Source: Mycolicibacterium hassiacum DSM 44199
GTDB taxonomy: Bacteria > Actinomycetota > Actinomycetes > Mycobacteriales > Mycobacteriaceae
DNA: 64,000 bases
Assembly (NCBI RefSeq): GCF_900603025.1
Contig: NZ_LR026975.1
Span: 4,154,001-4,218,000 of the forward strand
Direction: 5' to 3'
Position numbers and translations under genes: made by a program. The notes below the pieces were generated by a model. It worked only from the letters and a program-made list of their open reading frames with translations, was not told where the DNA came from and did no database searches. Shown piece after piece: positions 17,261 through 28,113 of the stretch. How positions within the stretch are numbered: the first letter of the stretch is position 1; the number at the start of each line of letters is the position of its first letter.

Positions 17261-18615
17261 ACTAGGTTCCCCACCACGTTCCCGATCAGCTGACCGCCCT
17301 TACCAGAGGCGATGGCTAACGCTACTGCGCCTGGCCCGGTAACCGGTGTATAAGCTATGCCGGCCAATACACTCGCGCCAACCGAAAAGCTTCCTTCGAA
17401 GATCGCTATGCACCGCTCCCTTCCCGACTGAGCCGCTATGACGTCCATCAACGTTGTCGCGATGCCGAGAGCTGGACCCGCGACTTTTGAACCAATTTTG
17501 ACGGATTCGACTAGTTCAGGCGAATAGCGCGCTGCCTCCTTGCCGACTTTATAGTCCACGTACGAAATACCGGCGCTGAATGCATCCGCTATGGGGTGTC
17601 CTAGCAGATTCGGCGGGATGTAGGTCGGAGGCTGATTCTTGGGATGGACAATGATCTCTTCGCGGCCGTCCGGGTGGGTCAGCTTTTCCGCCCATGACCC
17701 GTCGGGATAATGCGTTGTTTCCGACAGAATCCCTGGCCTCTGACGGGCACGTTCCTTATAGCGGACGATTCGCTTCTCGGCCACTTTCTGCCCGTCTTTG
17801 TTGTACTGTTCCTGAATAATCTCAGGCGACCGGTCGGAGAAGAACGGTTTCGTGTGCTTCCGTTCAACTATCCACCCGCCGTCTTGCATATAAAACGTCG
17901 TGACCTCGATCGGCTCTCCGGTGTTCGGGTCGTACTCGATCTTGGTTTCCGATTGGTCCCGTACCGTTACCGACATGTCGGCGTCACGGATCATCGCTTG
18001 TTGAAGCTGCCCGGCTAAGCCCGTCGGATCCGGAACCTCGTCCTGCGGCTGCTGCACCCCAGGCAGGAGAATGCTCTCTAGCCCACCAAGCTCCGGAACT
18101 TCGAATCCGTGGGGCCGTGCAGCCTGCCCGATGGCGTCGGCGGTGTCGTCATCGGCCTCTCCCACCGCCGCCAGCAGGCTGTTCACTTTGAACTGCTCCG
18201 CCTGCGCGCGCTTTTCCAGGGCCGCAACCTCTTCCAGGGTGAGTTTTGCGCCTTTGATCAGAACGACCCAGGCGTCATTCACATACAGCTGACCATCGGC
18301 TTCGATTTCGGCAACCCTGTCGAGCAGTTCTTTTCGGGCCTTTCCGATGTCACCCGCGCCCTTCTCCAACGCCGCGGCTATCGCACCGGTGAAGTCGGCG
18401 AAGGATGTGGCGCGCTTGTCGGCCCGCTCGAACATCGCCGTCGCCGCGGTGTGGGCGTCACCCGACCACGACCGGGAATCGGGCATGGTCCGGATGTTGG
18501 TGCTGAGCGTGGTGACCGCGCCCTGGATCTCCTTCCCGGCGGCCCTGACTTCCTGGGCAGTTCCGTTGAGCGCGTCCGGGTTCCAGGATTCCAGTCGCGA
18601 ACGAGTAGGCAACAT
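17254..18615 (-). CDS. Large ESX-associated toxin-like protein
   Basis: A 453-residue protein. Residues 1-150 are helical and resemble the WXG100/LXG-like targeting regions of polymorphic toxins: ESWNPDALNGTAQEVRAAGKEI written in parts, SRSWSGDAHTAATAMFERADKR with the WSG turn, and a long helix to about 150. A linker (150-190) is acidic. A middle region (about 195-320) is rich in beta strands with YD-like elements (YDPNTGEPIEVTTFY, HYPDGSWAEKLTHPDGREE). The C-terminal 110 residues are Gly/Ala-rich and hydrophobic (IGSKVAGPALGIATTLM, ASVLAGIAYTPVTGPGAVAL), as in membrane-inserting proteins. No nuclease or NADase motif is seen. It starts one base after the EspC-like stop and overlaps the membrane protein. 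Toxin function is inferred. Confidence 0.65.
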   Translation of the reverse strand: MLPTRSRLESWNPDALNGTAQEVRAAGKEIQGAVTTLSTNIRTMPDSRSWSGDAHTAATAMFERADKRATSFADFTGAIAAALEKGAGDIGKARKELLDRVAEIEADGQLYVNDAWVVLIKGAKLTLEEVAALEKRAQAEQFKVNSLLAAVGEADDDTADAIGQAARPHGFEVPELGGLESILLPGVQQPQDEVPDPTGLAGQLQQAMIRDADMSVTVRDQSETKIEYDPNTGEPIEVTTFYMQDGGWIVERKHTKPFFSDRSPEIIQEQYNKDGQKVAEKRIVRYKERARQRPGILSETTHYPDGSWAEKLTHPDGREEIIVHPKNQPPTYIPPNLLGHPIADAFSAGISYVDYKVGKEAARYSPELVESVKIGSKVAGPALGIATTLMDVIAAQSGRERCIAIFEGSFSVGASVLAGIAYTPVTGPGAVALAIASGKGGQLIGNVVGNLVC

Positions 18616-18616
18616 G

Positions 18617-18901
18617 TCAGAAGATGCCCTTGAAACTGTTGGCCAGGTCGCCGTCGGTCACCTCGTAGGTGTCGCCGGCGCCGCGGACCGCTTTGCCCAT
18701 CGCATCGATCTGAGCCGCGATCTGATCGGCCATCGTTTTGACGTGCCCGCCCACAAGCCGTGCGGCCCACTGCGTAGTCGAGCCAGGGAGGCTGTCCGCA
18801 GCCGTGCTGACCTTTGCTCCCGGATCAGCGTCGCGGATGCGGTCCGCTGCCCGACCGACCTGATCCGCGAACGCGCGCAGGATATTCGGATCGACTTCCA
18901 C
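18617..18901 (-). CDS. EspC-like type VII secretion target (DUF2580 family)
   Basis: A 94-residue helical protein of the ESX secretion-target family (PF10824-like): it starts MEVDPNILRAFADQVGRAADRI, has the central W in TQWAARLVGG, and ends with YEVTDGDLANSFKGIF, where YxxxD carries the type VII export signal (YEVTD). EspC-type proteins are small partners or chaperones exported through ESX systems. It is the first gene of a three-gene minus-strand set, with a one-base gap to the toxin-like gene. That layout suggests it forms an export complex with its neighbour. Confidence 0.8.
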   Translation of the reverse strand: MEVDPNILRAFADQVGRAADRIRDADPGAKVSTAADSLPGSTTQWAARLVGGHVKTMADQIAAQIDAMGKAVRGAGDTYEVTDGDLANSFKGIF

Positions 18902-19015
18902 GAATCTGCCCCATTCAATGACGGACTTTGCGACGAGCCTATTCGACGTTTCCAGGGGTGCTCGGCACGAATTTTTCTGGGCATGACTCGCCTGCCAGTC
19001 GGGCAGGATAAGGGA

Positions 19016-19762
19016 GTGTTCGACGACTTCGACTCCGAACCCGGCCCGTCAATGTCGCACGTGGGCAGCGCTGCCGTGGTCGATCTCGAAGCGGTCTGTG
19101 ACCACTACGGCGTGTCCGACCTGCCCAGCCCGCTGGGCAGCAGCAGGCCGGTCGGGTCGATGTGGCTCCTCACCCGGGACCTGCCGCCGATCGACTATCG
19201 CCTGGAGTACGGCGATCTCGCTCCACTGCGACCGTGGGTGGCCGCGCTGTCGTCGGCCGACACCAGCATCTCTTGCCGGGTGAGTTACCCCGACAACGCG
19301 ACCGCCGACCTTCGGCTGCACGGATTGCGCACCGACGAGGCGGGTTTCATCGCTGTTCAGCGGAGCGATCCCGAAACCGTTGACGCGGTGGATATTTTTC
19401 TTGTGGACCCGGACGACCTCGAGGCCGTCGTGCTCGAGTATGCGGGCCTGGTGGGCCCCGGTTCACATCAGCGTGTTGCGGTGAGTGCCAACTCGCTCGG
19501 CCTGCCGGCGGTTGAAACCGACGAGCTCTACGACGAGTTCGGATTCCCGGTCTACGACACCGGGGAGGCGCCTCCGGCGATCGTCAGCCCGGACGACATC
19601 GTCACGGTCGGCGTCATCCGGGCCCGTAGCGACCTCCGTTCCTCGGAGTATCGGTGGATACAGGTCCGCGACGACGGCGCCTACCTGTACCCCGAGCGCT
19701 CCGACCACGCCGAACCCATCGACTCCGCCACGCTGCTCCACTACCTCCGCGCCCTTGCCTGA
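19016..19762 (+). CDS. EspG-like ESX secretion-associated chaperone
   Basis: A 248-residue protein that resembles the EspG family (PF14011), cytosolic chaperones that recognise ESX substrates. Features are alternating strands and helices such as PLRPWVAALSSADTSISCRV, LRLHGLRTDEAGFIAVQRSD, and the C-terminal YRWIQVRDDGAYLYPE. Assignment to the family is from overall pattern, not from a sharp motif. I chose GTG 19016 because AGGA lies 7 bases upstream; ATG 19052 and ATG 18983 are alternatives. It diverges from the EspC-like gene across 114 bases, so the four genes look like one module. Confidence 0.6.
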   Translation: MFDDFDSEPGPSMSHVGSAAVVDLEAVCDHYGVSDLPSPLGSSRPVGSMWLLTRDLPPIDYRLEYGDLAPLRPWVAALSSADTSISCRVSYPDNATADLRLHGLRTDEAGFIAVQRSDPETVDAVDIFLVDPDDLEAVVLEYAGLVGPGSHQRVAVSANSLGLPAVETDELYDEFGFPVYDTGEAPPAIVSPDDIVTVGVIRARSDLRSSEYRWIQVRDDGAYLYPERSDHAEPIDSATLLHYLRALA

Positions 19763-19812
19763 CCTCGAGCGGCCGACCCGCCGTTGACTACCCCCGATCG
19801 CGGGGCATAATT

Positions 19813-19832
19813 TTGACTACACGCGTTGTCAA
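19813..19832. promoter_or_regulatory. Imperfect 20-bp palindrome before MpaB-type oxygenase gene
   Basis: TTGACTACACGCGTTGTCAA matches its own reverse complement at 16 of 20 positions, with perfect outer arms TTGAC/GTCAA. It ends 18 bases before the ATG and just before the GGGAGG ribosome site. The form suits a TetR-type operator, but no regulator gene is adjacent. Confidence 0.45.
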
Positions 19833-19849
19833 CAGCGGGAGGTACAGCG

Positions 19850-21067
19850 ATGGAGCGGCGCATCCCGGCACGCCACCCCGAGCGTCCGCGGCCGGTGCCG
19901 GTCGCCATCAGCGCCATGGCTCATCTGATGGGCATCCGCAAACCGAATGCCGAACAGTGGCAGCGCCTCGGGGAGCGGCTGAACGTCGGCGACGAGCCGA
20001 TGGACCGCTTGGTCGCCTGGATGGCCGAGGCGGGCATCAGAGAGACCCGACCGCTGTTCGACAAGGCGCTCGCCGAGGGCATCGACGCGGTGCCCGACGC
20101 GCCGGAGCCGCTGCGCGAGTTCTTCGCCGTCTACGAGCAGGTGCCGTCCTGGGTGGACCCGGAGAAACTGCGCCGTGGGCAGCGGGCGCTGCGCCGCGGC
20201 GGCGCGGACGGCATGTACGTCGCACGCGACGTGTCGCTGCTCGGCGGCTACCAGTTCTCCGGTTTCAACAAGACGCTGCTGCGCACCGGCGCACTGGAGA
20301 AGGGCTCCAACAAGCGGTTCGCCGAGACCATGCAGTGGGCGATGGACGTCATCTCCGAAGGCGGTCTTCAAGTGCACGGCGCCGGGTACCGCTCCACACT
20401 GCGGGTGCGGCTGATCCACTCGCTGGTGCGCCGCCACGTCGGCGCGATGCCGGACTGGCGCGCCGACGAGTGGGGGGTGCCGGTCAACCAGACCGATATG
20501 GCCGCCACCATGGTCGGCGCGCTCGTCGCTCCCGCGGTCGGAGTGGCCGCGATGGGAGTCATATTGCGCCCCAAGGACTACGAGGCCGTCGCGCATCTGA
20601 CCCGTTACGTCGGCTGGCTGATGGGCGTGGAGGACGAGTGGCTGCCCCGCGACTTCCGAGACAGCATCCGGGTGCTCTACCACACGCTCAGCGCGCTGGC
20701 CGAACCCGACGAGTCGTCAAAGCAGTTGGCAATGCCCATGATCGACGATCCGCTGGGCTGGCATTACGACTCGCTGGCCGGCTTGCGCCGCCGCCTGGCC
20801 CGCGCCCAGCATCTGTCGATCACCAGCGGTTTCCTCGGGCCGCGCACCATGCGGGCACTGGGGCTGCCGGCGTTCGTACCGCCGTGGTATCCGGTGCTGC
20901 GACTGCCGATCAACCTGGCCCGCAGCATCTCCGCGGTGACTCGGCCGGGCGGTTTGCGGCGGGCCACCGAGCGCGGTGAACGGGAGCACAAGGCGTTGAT
21001 GCGCACCATCATCGGCGACGAAGGCGCGACCATCGGCGAATCCGCCGAACACGTCAGCGCCGCTTGA
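19850..21067 (+). CDS. MpaB family (DUF2236) oxygenase
   Basis: A 405-residue helical protein of the oxygenase MpaB group, haem-b proteins that include latex-clearing-type oxygenases. Landmarks are GMYVARDVSLLGGYQFSGF, KRFAETMQWAMDVI, the conserved R-x-H in VRLIHSLVRRHV, WGVPVNQTDMAATM and RYVGWLMGVEDEWLP. The H and R residues in these segments are the expected haem-pocket region. The start is ATG 19850 with GGGAGG upstream, downstream of a palindromic operator candidate. Mycobacterial genomes carry several paralogues; substrate is unknown. It is not part of an operon here. Confidence 0.85.
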   Translation: MERRIPARHPERPRPVPVAISAMAHLMGIRKPNAEQWQRLGERLNVGDEPMDRLVAWMAEAGIRETRPLFDKALAEGIDAVPDAPEPLREFFAVYEQVPSWVDPEKLRRGQRALRRGGADGMYVARDVSLLGGYQFSGFNKTLLRTGALEKGSNKRFAETMQWAMDVISEGGLQVHGAGYRSTLRVRLIHSLVRRHVGAMPDWRADEWGVPVNQTDMAATMVGALVAPAVGVAAMGVILRPKDYEAVAHLTRYVGWLMGVEDEWLPRDFRDSIRVLYHTLSALAEPDESSKQLAMPMIDDPLGWHYDSLAGLRRRLARAQHLSITSGFLGPRTMRALGLPAFVPPWYPVLRLPINLARSISAVTRPGGLRRATERGEREHKALMRTIIGDEGATIGESAEHVSAA

Positions 21068-21185
21068 GGAGAGCCGGCGAAGCGTCGCCCCTCGGCGAAT
21101 GTGCGAAACCGGACACCGCCCCGGCGTGTCGCGCACGAAACGGCACACTCACGGCACAAAGTGCCCGGTTGGCGAAGCACACCCG

Positions 21186-22319
21186 TCAGAACGGCGGTTC
21201 CCAGGGCTTGTACGGGTTGACCGCGAACTGGATCACCCGATAGGGGCTGCCGCCGCGCGGGGTGGTGTTCCACTGGCTGACGAACACCCGCACCTCGTCG
21301 AGCGTCGACCCCGGCGAGATGTACCCGCCGTACGGCTGCGCCAGCCGATTGTTCTCCGGCGGGCCGAGATCCTCGGGCCGCTCGGGCCATTCCGACGCGA
21401 TCACCACGGTCGTCACCGGCGCGGTGCCCAGCTGGGTGGGATCGTCGGCGACGCGCACCTCCATGTTGCCGGTCGTGGCGTTGAAGTAGCTCAGCACCGT
21501 CTTGCCGTCGATCTGACGGATGCTCATCTCGCCGATCCGGTCCGCCCACAACGGCGTCGGCTCGGTCCCCCATCCCGCCGGGGACCAGCCCTGCCAGGCG
21601 TCGCGGTCGGTCACCCGATCCGGCTGCACCCGGTAGAGCACCACCGGACCGCTGCGGTCGAAGTTGTTGGCGACGATGTAGACCCAGCCGCGTTCGGAGT
21701 CCGGCCGGGGAATCGGGTCGTAGTAGCCGCTGATCTGCGACTGCCGCCCGCCCTGGTACGACGCGTCGCGCTCCGAGCCCGGGATGGTCGGCCAGTTGCC
21801 TTTTGCCGGATCGGGTTTGACCAACCGCGAGGTCTGCGGCACCAGATGCCGGGTGGTGGTGACCAGCAGGTAGTTCTCCCGGTTGATCCGGATCACCCCG
21901 GCCGGCAGCTGCGATTGCCCGGGCGGCGTCGGATCGGCGAGCAACGGTTCGTAGACACCCGTGACACCGGTGTAGCGCACGCCGCCAGGATCGTTGATCG
22001 AGTCGATGTCGACGTGCAGTGCGATCGGCGAGTACCAGCCGCCGTACCCCACGCCCTCACCGGCGAAGCTGTCCCCGCAGATCTGCAGGATCCGGCTGGG
22101 GAACTCCATGAACTCGCACAGGTCGGTGGCGCCGATGCCGTACTCGCGGGTCGGGGTCCCGGTGCCGGCGGTCGGACCGATCCGCAGCACCTGACCGGGG
22201 GCGAGCGGCGGCAGCACCGGATCGGGTTTCGGCGCCGGCTGGGCCGCGGCCACCGGCACCGCAACGCTCAGACACAGCAGGGCCGCCAGCAGTCCCGCGG
22301 GAACACTGTTGCGGCGCAA
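21186..22319 (-). CDS. Secreted DUF4185 domain protein
   Basis: A 377-residue exported protein. The signal peptide is MRRNSVPAGLLAALLCLSVA with cleavage near AAAQP. The mature domain is a beta-propeller-like DUF4185 domain: GIGATDLCEFMEFP, CGDSFAGEGVGYGGWYSP, LWADRIGEMSIRQIDGKTVL and the C-terminal FAVNPYKPWEPPF. It corresponds to Rv3707c and lies directly downstream of asd and ask on the same strand, with a 6-base gap to asd. It may share their transcript, though the function (possibly glycan-related) is not known. Confidence 0.85.
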   Translation of the reverse strand: MRRNSVPAGLLAALLCLSVAVPVAAAQPAPKPDPVLPPLAPGQVLRIGPTAGTGTPTREYGIGATDLCEFMEFPSRILQICGDSFAGEGVGYGGWYSPIALHVDIDSINDPGGVRYTGVTGVYEPLLADPTPPGQSQLPAGVIRINRENYLLVTTTRHLVPQTSRLVKPDPAKGNWPTIPGSERDASYQGGRQSQISGYYDPIPRPDSERGWVYIVANNFDRSGPVVLYRVQPDRVTDRDAWQGWSPAGWGTEPTPLWADRIGEMSIRQIDGKTVLSYFNATTGNMEVRVADDPTQLGTAPVTTVVIASEWPERPEDLGPPENNRLAQPYGGYISPGSTLDEVRVFVSQWNTTPRGGSPYRVIQFAVNPYKPWEPPF

Positions 22320-22325
22320 CGCTGG

Positions 22326-24643
<2,318 letters not shown>

Positions 24644-24815
24644 GGAACAAACCTCTCAGCTGGTGGATGGGATCCCACCCAGGATAAGGGGTGTCCGCAC
24701 CCGCATTTTCGGCCACGGCCTGCCGCCTGCGCAGCACCGGCACGCCGGTGTGATGCGGCTAACTCCGCGGGGCCCGGATGTCGTTGCCGCCCAGCCCGCT
24801 AACCAGCCCCGGCTC

Positions 24816-25268
24816 CTATCCGCCGCAAGCGGAGGAGAGCTCCTTGAGCTTGGCCATCAGCTGGTCGTTGATCGCGGTCATCTCGAAGTAGGCCGGCGGA
24901 GGCGGCGCGCCGGGCGCCCGCGTCTGGACCTGCACCCGCACCGCGTCCATCTGGTCGACGAACCGGTGGGCCAGCTCGGCGACCTGCACGCTGGTCGCCA
25001 ACAGGTTGGGGTCGGTGACCTTGTTGGCCCGCTCGGTCACCCCGTCCGCCCAGGCCCGGTAGGCGGCCACGTCGGCGACGGTGGGAATGCCCTCGCCCGA
25101 GCCGTCGCCGATCTGCTCGCTCTGCTGCTGGTTGTAGGCGAGCAGGTCCTGGACCGGTGCGCACTCGGCCGGCGGCCGCTTCACCCAGCTGTAGACCAGG
25201 GCCACCAGGACCACGACCACCACACCGATGGCGACCCACCATCGTCGATCAAGTCTCACCACCTGCAC
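24816..25268 (-). CDS. Single-pass membrane-anchored protein of unknown function
   Basis: A 150-residue protein. Residues about 8-28 form one membrane segment (WWVAIGVVVVVLVALVYSWV) after a short basic N-terminus, so the rest should be extracytoplasmic. The outer domain is mainly helical and has two cysteines (AECAPVQDLL near residue 36, and the C-terminal SSACGG), which could form a disulfide. The start is GTG 25268, which has no strong ribosome site; GTG 25262 is an alternative. No family is recognised. Between its end and ask lie 172 bases that hold only a short CACCGGC/GCCGGTG hairpin (24735-24750). Confidence 0.65.
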   Translation of the reverse strand: MQVVRLDRRWWVAIGVVVVVLVALVYSWVKRPPAECAPVQDLLAYNQQQSEQIGDGSGEGIPTVADVAAYRAWADGVTERANKVTDPNLLATSVQVAELAHRFVDQMDAVRVQVQTRAPGAPPPPAYFEMTAINDQLMAKLKELSSACGG

Positions 25269-25290
25269 TTTAGCCAGCCGCCTTCATTTG

Positions 25291-25354
25291 TTAACCGGCC
25301 CGCAACATCCGGCGCCTGTCTACGTAACAGAAACATTGATTACTGACAGTGAAC
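25291..25354 (+). promoter_or_regulatory. GlnR-type boxes upstream of amt
   Basis: Actinobacterial GlnR sites follow GTnAC-n6-GAAAC. Two close matches lie side by side: TCTAC-n6-GAAAC (25319-25334) and ATTAC-n6-TGAAC (25339-25354). A weaker third, TTAAC-n6-GCAAC, is at 25291-25306. All keep the AC-n9-AC spacing. They lie 36-99 bases before the amt start, a place suited to activation under nitrogen limitation. GlnR binding is inferred. Confidence 0.6.
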
Positions 25355-25389
25355 GGTCCGCGGGGCCGTAACTCGTCAGGAGGTGGTTA

Positions 25390-26640
25390 ATGGACACTGG
25401 GACCACAGCTTTCATGCTGAGCTGCATCATCGCGCTCACGCTGATGATCCCCGGGCTCGCGCTGTTCTACGGCGGCATGGTGTCGGTCAAGAGCTCGCTC
25501 AACATGATGATGATGACCTTCAGCGCCGCCGCCCTGGTCGGCGTCCTCTGGGTCTTGTTCGGCTTCTCGATGGTGTTCGGCACCTCGTACGGCGGCCTGA
25601 TCGGCAACGTCACCGAGTTCGCCGGCCTACGGGATCTGGCCGAGGCCATGACCACCGTCGACGGCCTTCCGGTCAGCCTGTTCGCGCTCTTCCAGGCGTT
25701 GTTCGCGGCCATCACCGTCGCCCTGGTCTCCGGCGCGGCGGCCGACCGGATGAAGTTCAGCGCCTGGATGGTGTTCGCCGGGGTGTGGGCGGTGCTGGTC
25801 TACTTCCCGGCCGCGCACTGGGTGTTCGCCTTCGACGGGGTGGTCACCGAGAACTCGGTCGGCGGCTGGATCGCCAACAAGCTCGGCGCCCTGGACTTCG
25901 CCGGTGGTACGGCGGTGCACATCAACGCCGGTGCGGCCGCGCTGGCGGTGGCGATCGTGCTCGGCAAGTCGGTCTGGTTCGGCAGCCGCAAACCGCACAA
26001 CGTCCCGCTGACGCTGCTGGGCGCGGGTCTGCTGTGGGCCGGCTGGTACGCGTTCAACGGCGGTTCGGCGCTGGCGGCCGGCACCTCGGCGTCGATCGTG
26101 ATGGTCACCACCTTCGTCTGCACCTGCTCGGCGGTGCTGGCCTGGCTGGCCGTCGAGAAGATCAAGACCGGCCACGTCACCGGTGTCGGCGCGGCATCGG
26201 GTGCCATCACCGGCCTGGTCGCGATCACCCCGGCCTGCGGTTCGGTCACCCCGGTCGGCGCGATCTTCGTCGGCCTCATCTCGGGCGCGATCTGCGTGTA
26301 CGCCGTCGGCCTCAAGGAGCGCTTCGGCTACGACGACAGCCTCGACGTGGTCGGCGTGCACCTGGTCGGCGGGTTGGTCGGCACCCTGCTGATCGGCTTC
26401 TTCGCCAGCGAGACCATGCCGGGCGGTGTCAACGGCCTGCTCTACGGCGGCGGCATCGACCAGCTGTGGCGCCAGGCGGTCGCCGCGGGTGCGGTGATGA
26501 TCTACTCCTTCGTCGTCGCCTACCTCATCGCGCTCGCCATCAAGAAGACGATGGGCATCCGCATCTCGCCCGAGGAAGAGGAACAGGGCATCGACGCCAA
26601 GTTCCACGGCGACTGGGCCTACGAGTTGCAGTCCGCCTGA
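25390..26640 (+). CDS. amt: Ammonium transporter, Amt family
   Basis: A 416-residue membrane channel that moves ammonium (and methylammonium) into the cell. The N-terminus lacks a long signal and enters the first helix at FMLSCIIALTLMIPGLALFYGG, given here in two parts with the typical PGLALFYGGMV. About eleven membrane helices follow, with the family stretches DFAGGTAVHINAGAAAL (pore His), TPACGSVTPVGA and DVVGVHLVGGLVGTLL (second pore His). The start ATG 25390 has AGGAGGTGG upstream. It lies behind GlnR-type boxes and leads the nitrogen island. No glnK follows it, so it is not the amt-glnK-glnD locus. Confidence 0.94.
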   Translation: MDTGTTAFMLSCIIALTLMIPGLALFYGGMVSVKSSLNMMMMTFSAAALVGVLWVLFGFSMVFGTSYGGLIGNVTEFAGLRDLAEAMTTVDGLPVSLFALFQALFAAITVALVSGAAADRMKFSAWMVFAGVWAVLVYFPAAHWVFAFDGVVTENSVGGWIANKLGALDFAGGTAVHINAGAAALAVAIVLGKSVWFGSRKPHNVPLTLLGAGLLWAGWYAFNGGSALAAGTSASIVMVTTFVCTCSAVLAWLAVEKIKTGHVTGVGAASGAITGLVAITPACGSVTPVGAIFVGLISGAICVYAVGLKERFGYDDSLDVVGVHLVGGLVGTLLIGFFASETMPGGVNGLLYGGGIDQLWRQAVAAGAVMIYSFVVAYLIALAIKKTMGIRISPEEEEQGIDAKFHGDWAYELQSA

Positions 26641-26651
26641 CCGCTCCCCGC

Positions 26652-26685
26652 GGCCGGCGCGGCTGCCCCCGGGCCCGCGCCGGCC
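26652..26685 (+). terminator. Strong hairpin between amt and glnT
   Basis: GGCCGGCGCGG (26652-26662) pairs perfectly with CCGCGCCGGCC (26675-26685) across a 12-base loop, 12 bases after the amt stop. It may end or reduce transcription into glnT, giving more transporter than enzyme. No T-run follows. Confidence 0.5.
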
Positions 26686-26751
26686 CACCCTCTCACGTCG
26701 AGTTTCCCCACGCGATTCACCGATTCATCAATCAAGACAAGGGTTTTCGAT

Positions 26752-28095
26752 ATGTCCACTGATCTCGCCACCGCACCGGTCAAGTCCACAGATCTGGCCA
26801 CCCTCGCCCAGGAGTCGAACACCAGGTTCATCCTGGCGCTGTTCGTCGACCTGCGCGGAAAGCCTTGCGCCAAGCTGGTTCCCGTCGAGGCCGTCGACCT
26901 GCTCGCCACCGAGGGAGTGGGCTTCGCCGGCTACGCCGTCGGCGCTATGGGCCAGGAACCCAAGGACCCCGACCTGATGGCCATGCCGGATCCGGCGTCG
27001 TTCACCCCGATCCCGTTCATCAAGGAGGGGCTGGCGATCGTGCACTGCGACCCGCACGTCGACGGCAAACCGTGGGCGTACGCGCCGCGGGTCATCCTCA
27101 AGGCGCTGATCCAGCGCGCCGCCGACGCCGGCTACGAGCCCTGGGTCGGCGCCGAGGTGGAGTACTTCCTGCTGCGCCGCACCCCCGACGGCGGGGTGTG
27201 CACCGCCGACGAGGCCGACACCGCACCGCAGCCGTGCTACGACGCGCGCGGTGTGACCCGGATGTACGACCACCTCACCGCGATCTCGACCGCGATGAAC
27301 ACGCTCGGCTGGTCGAACTACGCCAACGACCACGAGGACGCCAACGGTCAGTTCGAGCAGAACTTCGAGTTCGCCGACGCACTGACCACCGCCGACCGGG
27401 TGGTCACCCTGCGCTACCTGCTGTCGACCATCGCCGCCGAACGCGGCATGATCGCCACCTTCATGCCCAAGCCGTTCGCCGACCGCACCGGCAGCGGGCT
27501 GCACCTGCACCTGTCGCTGACCAGCGGCGGTACCCCGGTCTTCCCGGCCGGCGACGGGGTGCCCGACGAGCGCGGGCTCGGGCTGTCGGCGACCGCCTAC
27601 TCGTTCCTCGGCGGCATCCTCGAGCACGCCTGCGCGCTGCAGGCGGTGGTGGCGCCAACGGTCAACTCCTACAAGCGGACCCGCGCCACCAGCACCGCGT
27701 CGGGGGCGTCCTGGTCCCCCAACCGGCCCAGCTACGGCGGCAACGACCGCACCCACTACATCCGGGTCCCCGACGCGCAGCGCATCGAGCTGCGCGGCGG
27801 TGACGGGTCGGCCAACCCGTACCTGGCGATCGCGGCCGCGCTCGGTGCCGGCCTGGACGGCATCAAGCGCAGCGTCGACCCGGGGGCGGTCGGCGCCCAG
27901 GACCGGCCGCCGCTGCCGCCGACGCTGCTGCACGCGGTCGACGAACTCGAGACCGACCCGGTGATCTCCGGGGTGCTCGACGCGGTCGGCGAGGGGGTGG
28001 CCCGCTACTTCGCCAACCTCAAACGCGACGAGTTCTTCGCCTACCACAGCGCCGTGACGCAGTGGGAGATCGACAACTACCTGACCGCCTTCTGA
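26752..28095 (+). CDS. glnT: Type III glutamine synthetase homologue (GlnT/GmaS-like)
   Basis: A 447-residue member of the glutamine synthetase superfamily, in the branch that holds GlnT and gamma-glutamylmethylamide synthetase (GmaS). Both use ATP to join glutamate to ammonia or an amine. Landmarks are the metal/glutamate-binding GAEVEYFLLRR, NDHEDANGQFEQNF, the ATP-site GSGLHLHLSLT, TVNSYKRTRATST and the catalytic-loop ELRGGDGSANPYLA. The tyrosine adenylylated in GlnA1 is not seen. It heads a run of four closely spaced genes with the GXGXG and FMN-domain genes, the gene set of the N-methylglutamate pathway. Ammonia versus methylamine as substrate cannot be decided here. Confidence 0.85.
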   Translation: MSTDLATAPVKSTDLATLAQESNTRFILALFVDLRGKPCAKLVPVEAVDLLATEGVGFAGYAVGAMGQEPKDPDLMAMPDPASFTPIPFIKEGLAIVHCDPHVDGKPWAYAPRVILKALIQRAADAGYEPWVGAEVEYFLLRRTPDGGVCTADEADTAPQPCYDARGVTRMYDHLTAISTAMNTLGWSNYANDHEDANGQFEQNFEFADALTTADRVVTLRYLLSTIAAERGMIATFMPKPFADRTGSGLHLHLSLTSGGTPVFPAGDGVPDERGLGLSATAYSFLGGILEHACALQAVVAPTVNSYKRTRATSTASGASWSPNRPSYGGNDRTHYIRVPDAQRIELRGGDGSANPYLAIAAALGAGLDGIKRSVDPGAVGAQDRPPLPPTLLHAVDELETDPVISGVLDAVGEGVARYFANLKRDEFFAYHSAVTQWEIDNYLTAF

Positions 28096-28113
28096 CGACG
28101 AGAGGACCACGCG

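Noticed and set aside
16457..19762. Prophage or insertion sequence as the source of the ESX block
   Set aside because: No integrase, transposase, att repeats or terminal inverted repeats were found at its ends; only lower GC suggests transfer.
25390..26640. amt-glnK-glnD locus
   Set aside because: No PII or uridylyltransferase gene follows amt; the next gene is a glutamine synthetase homologue.
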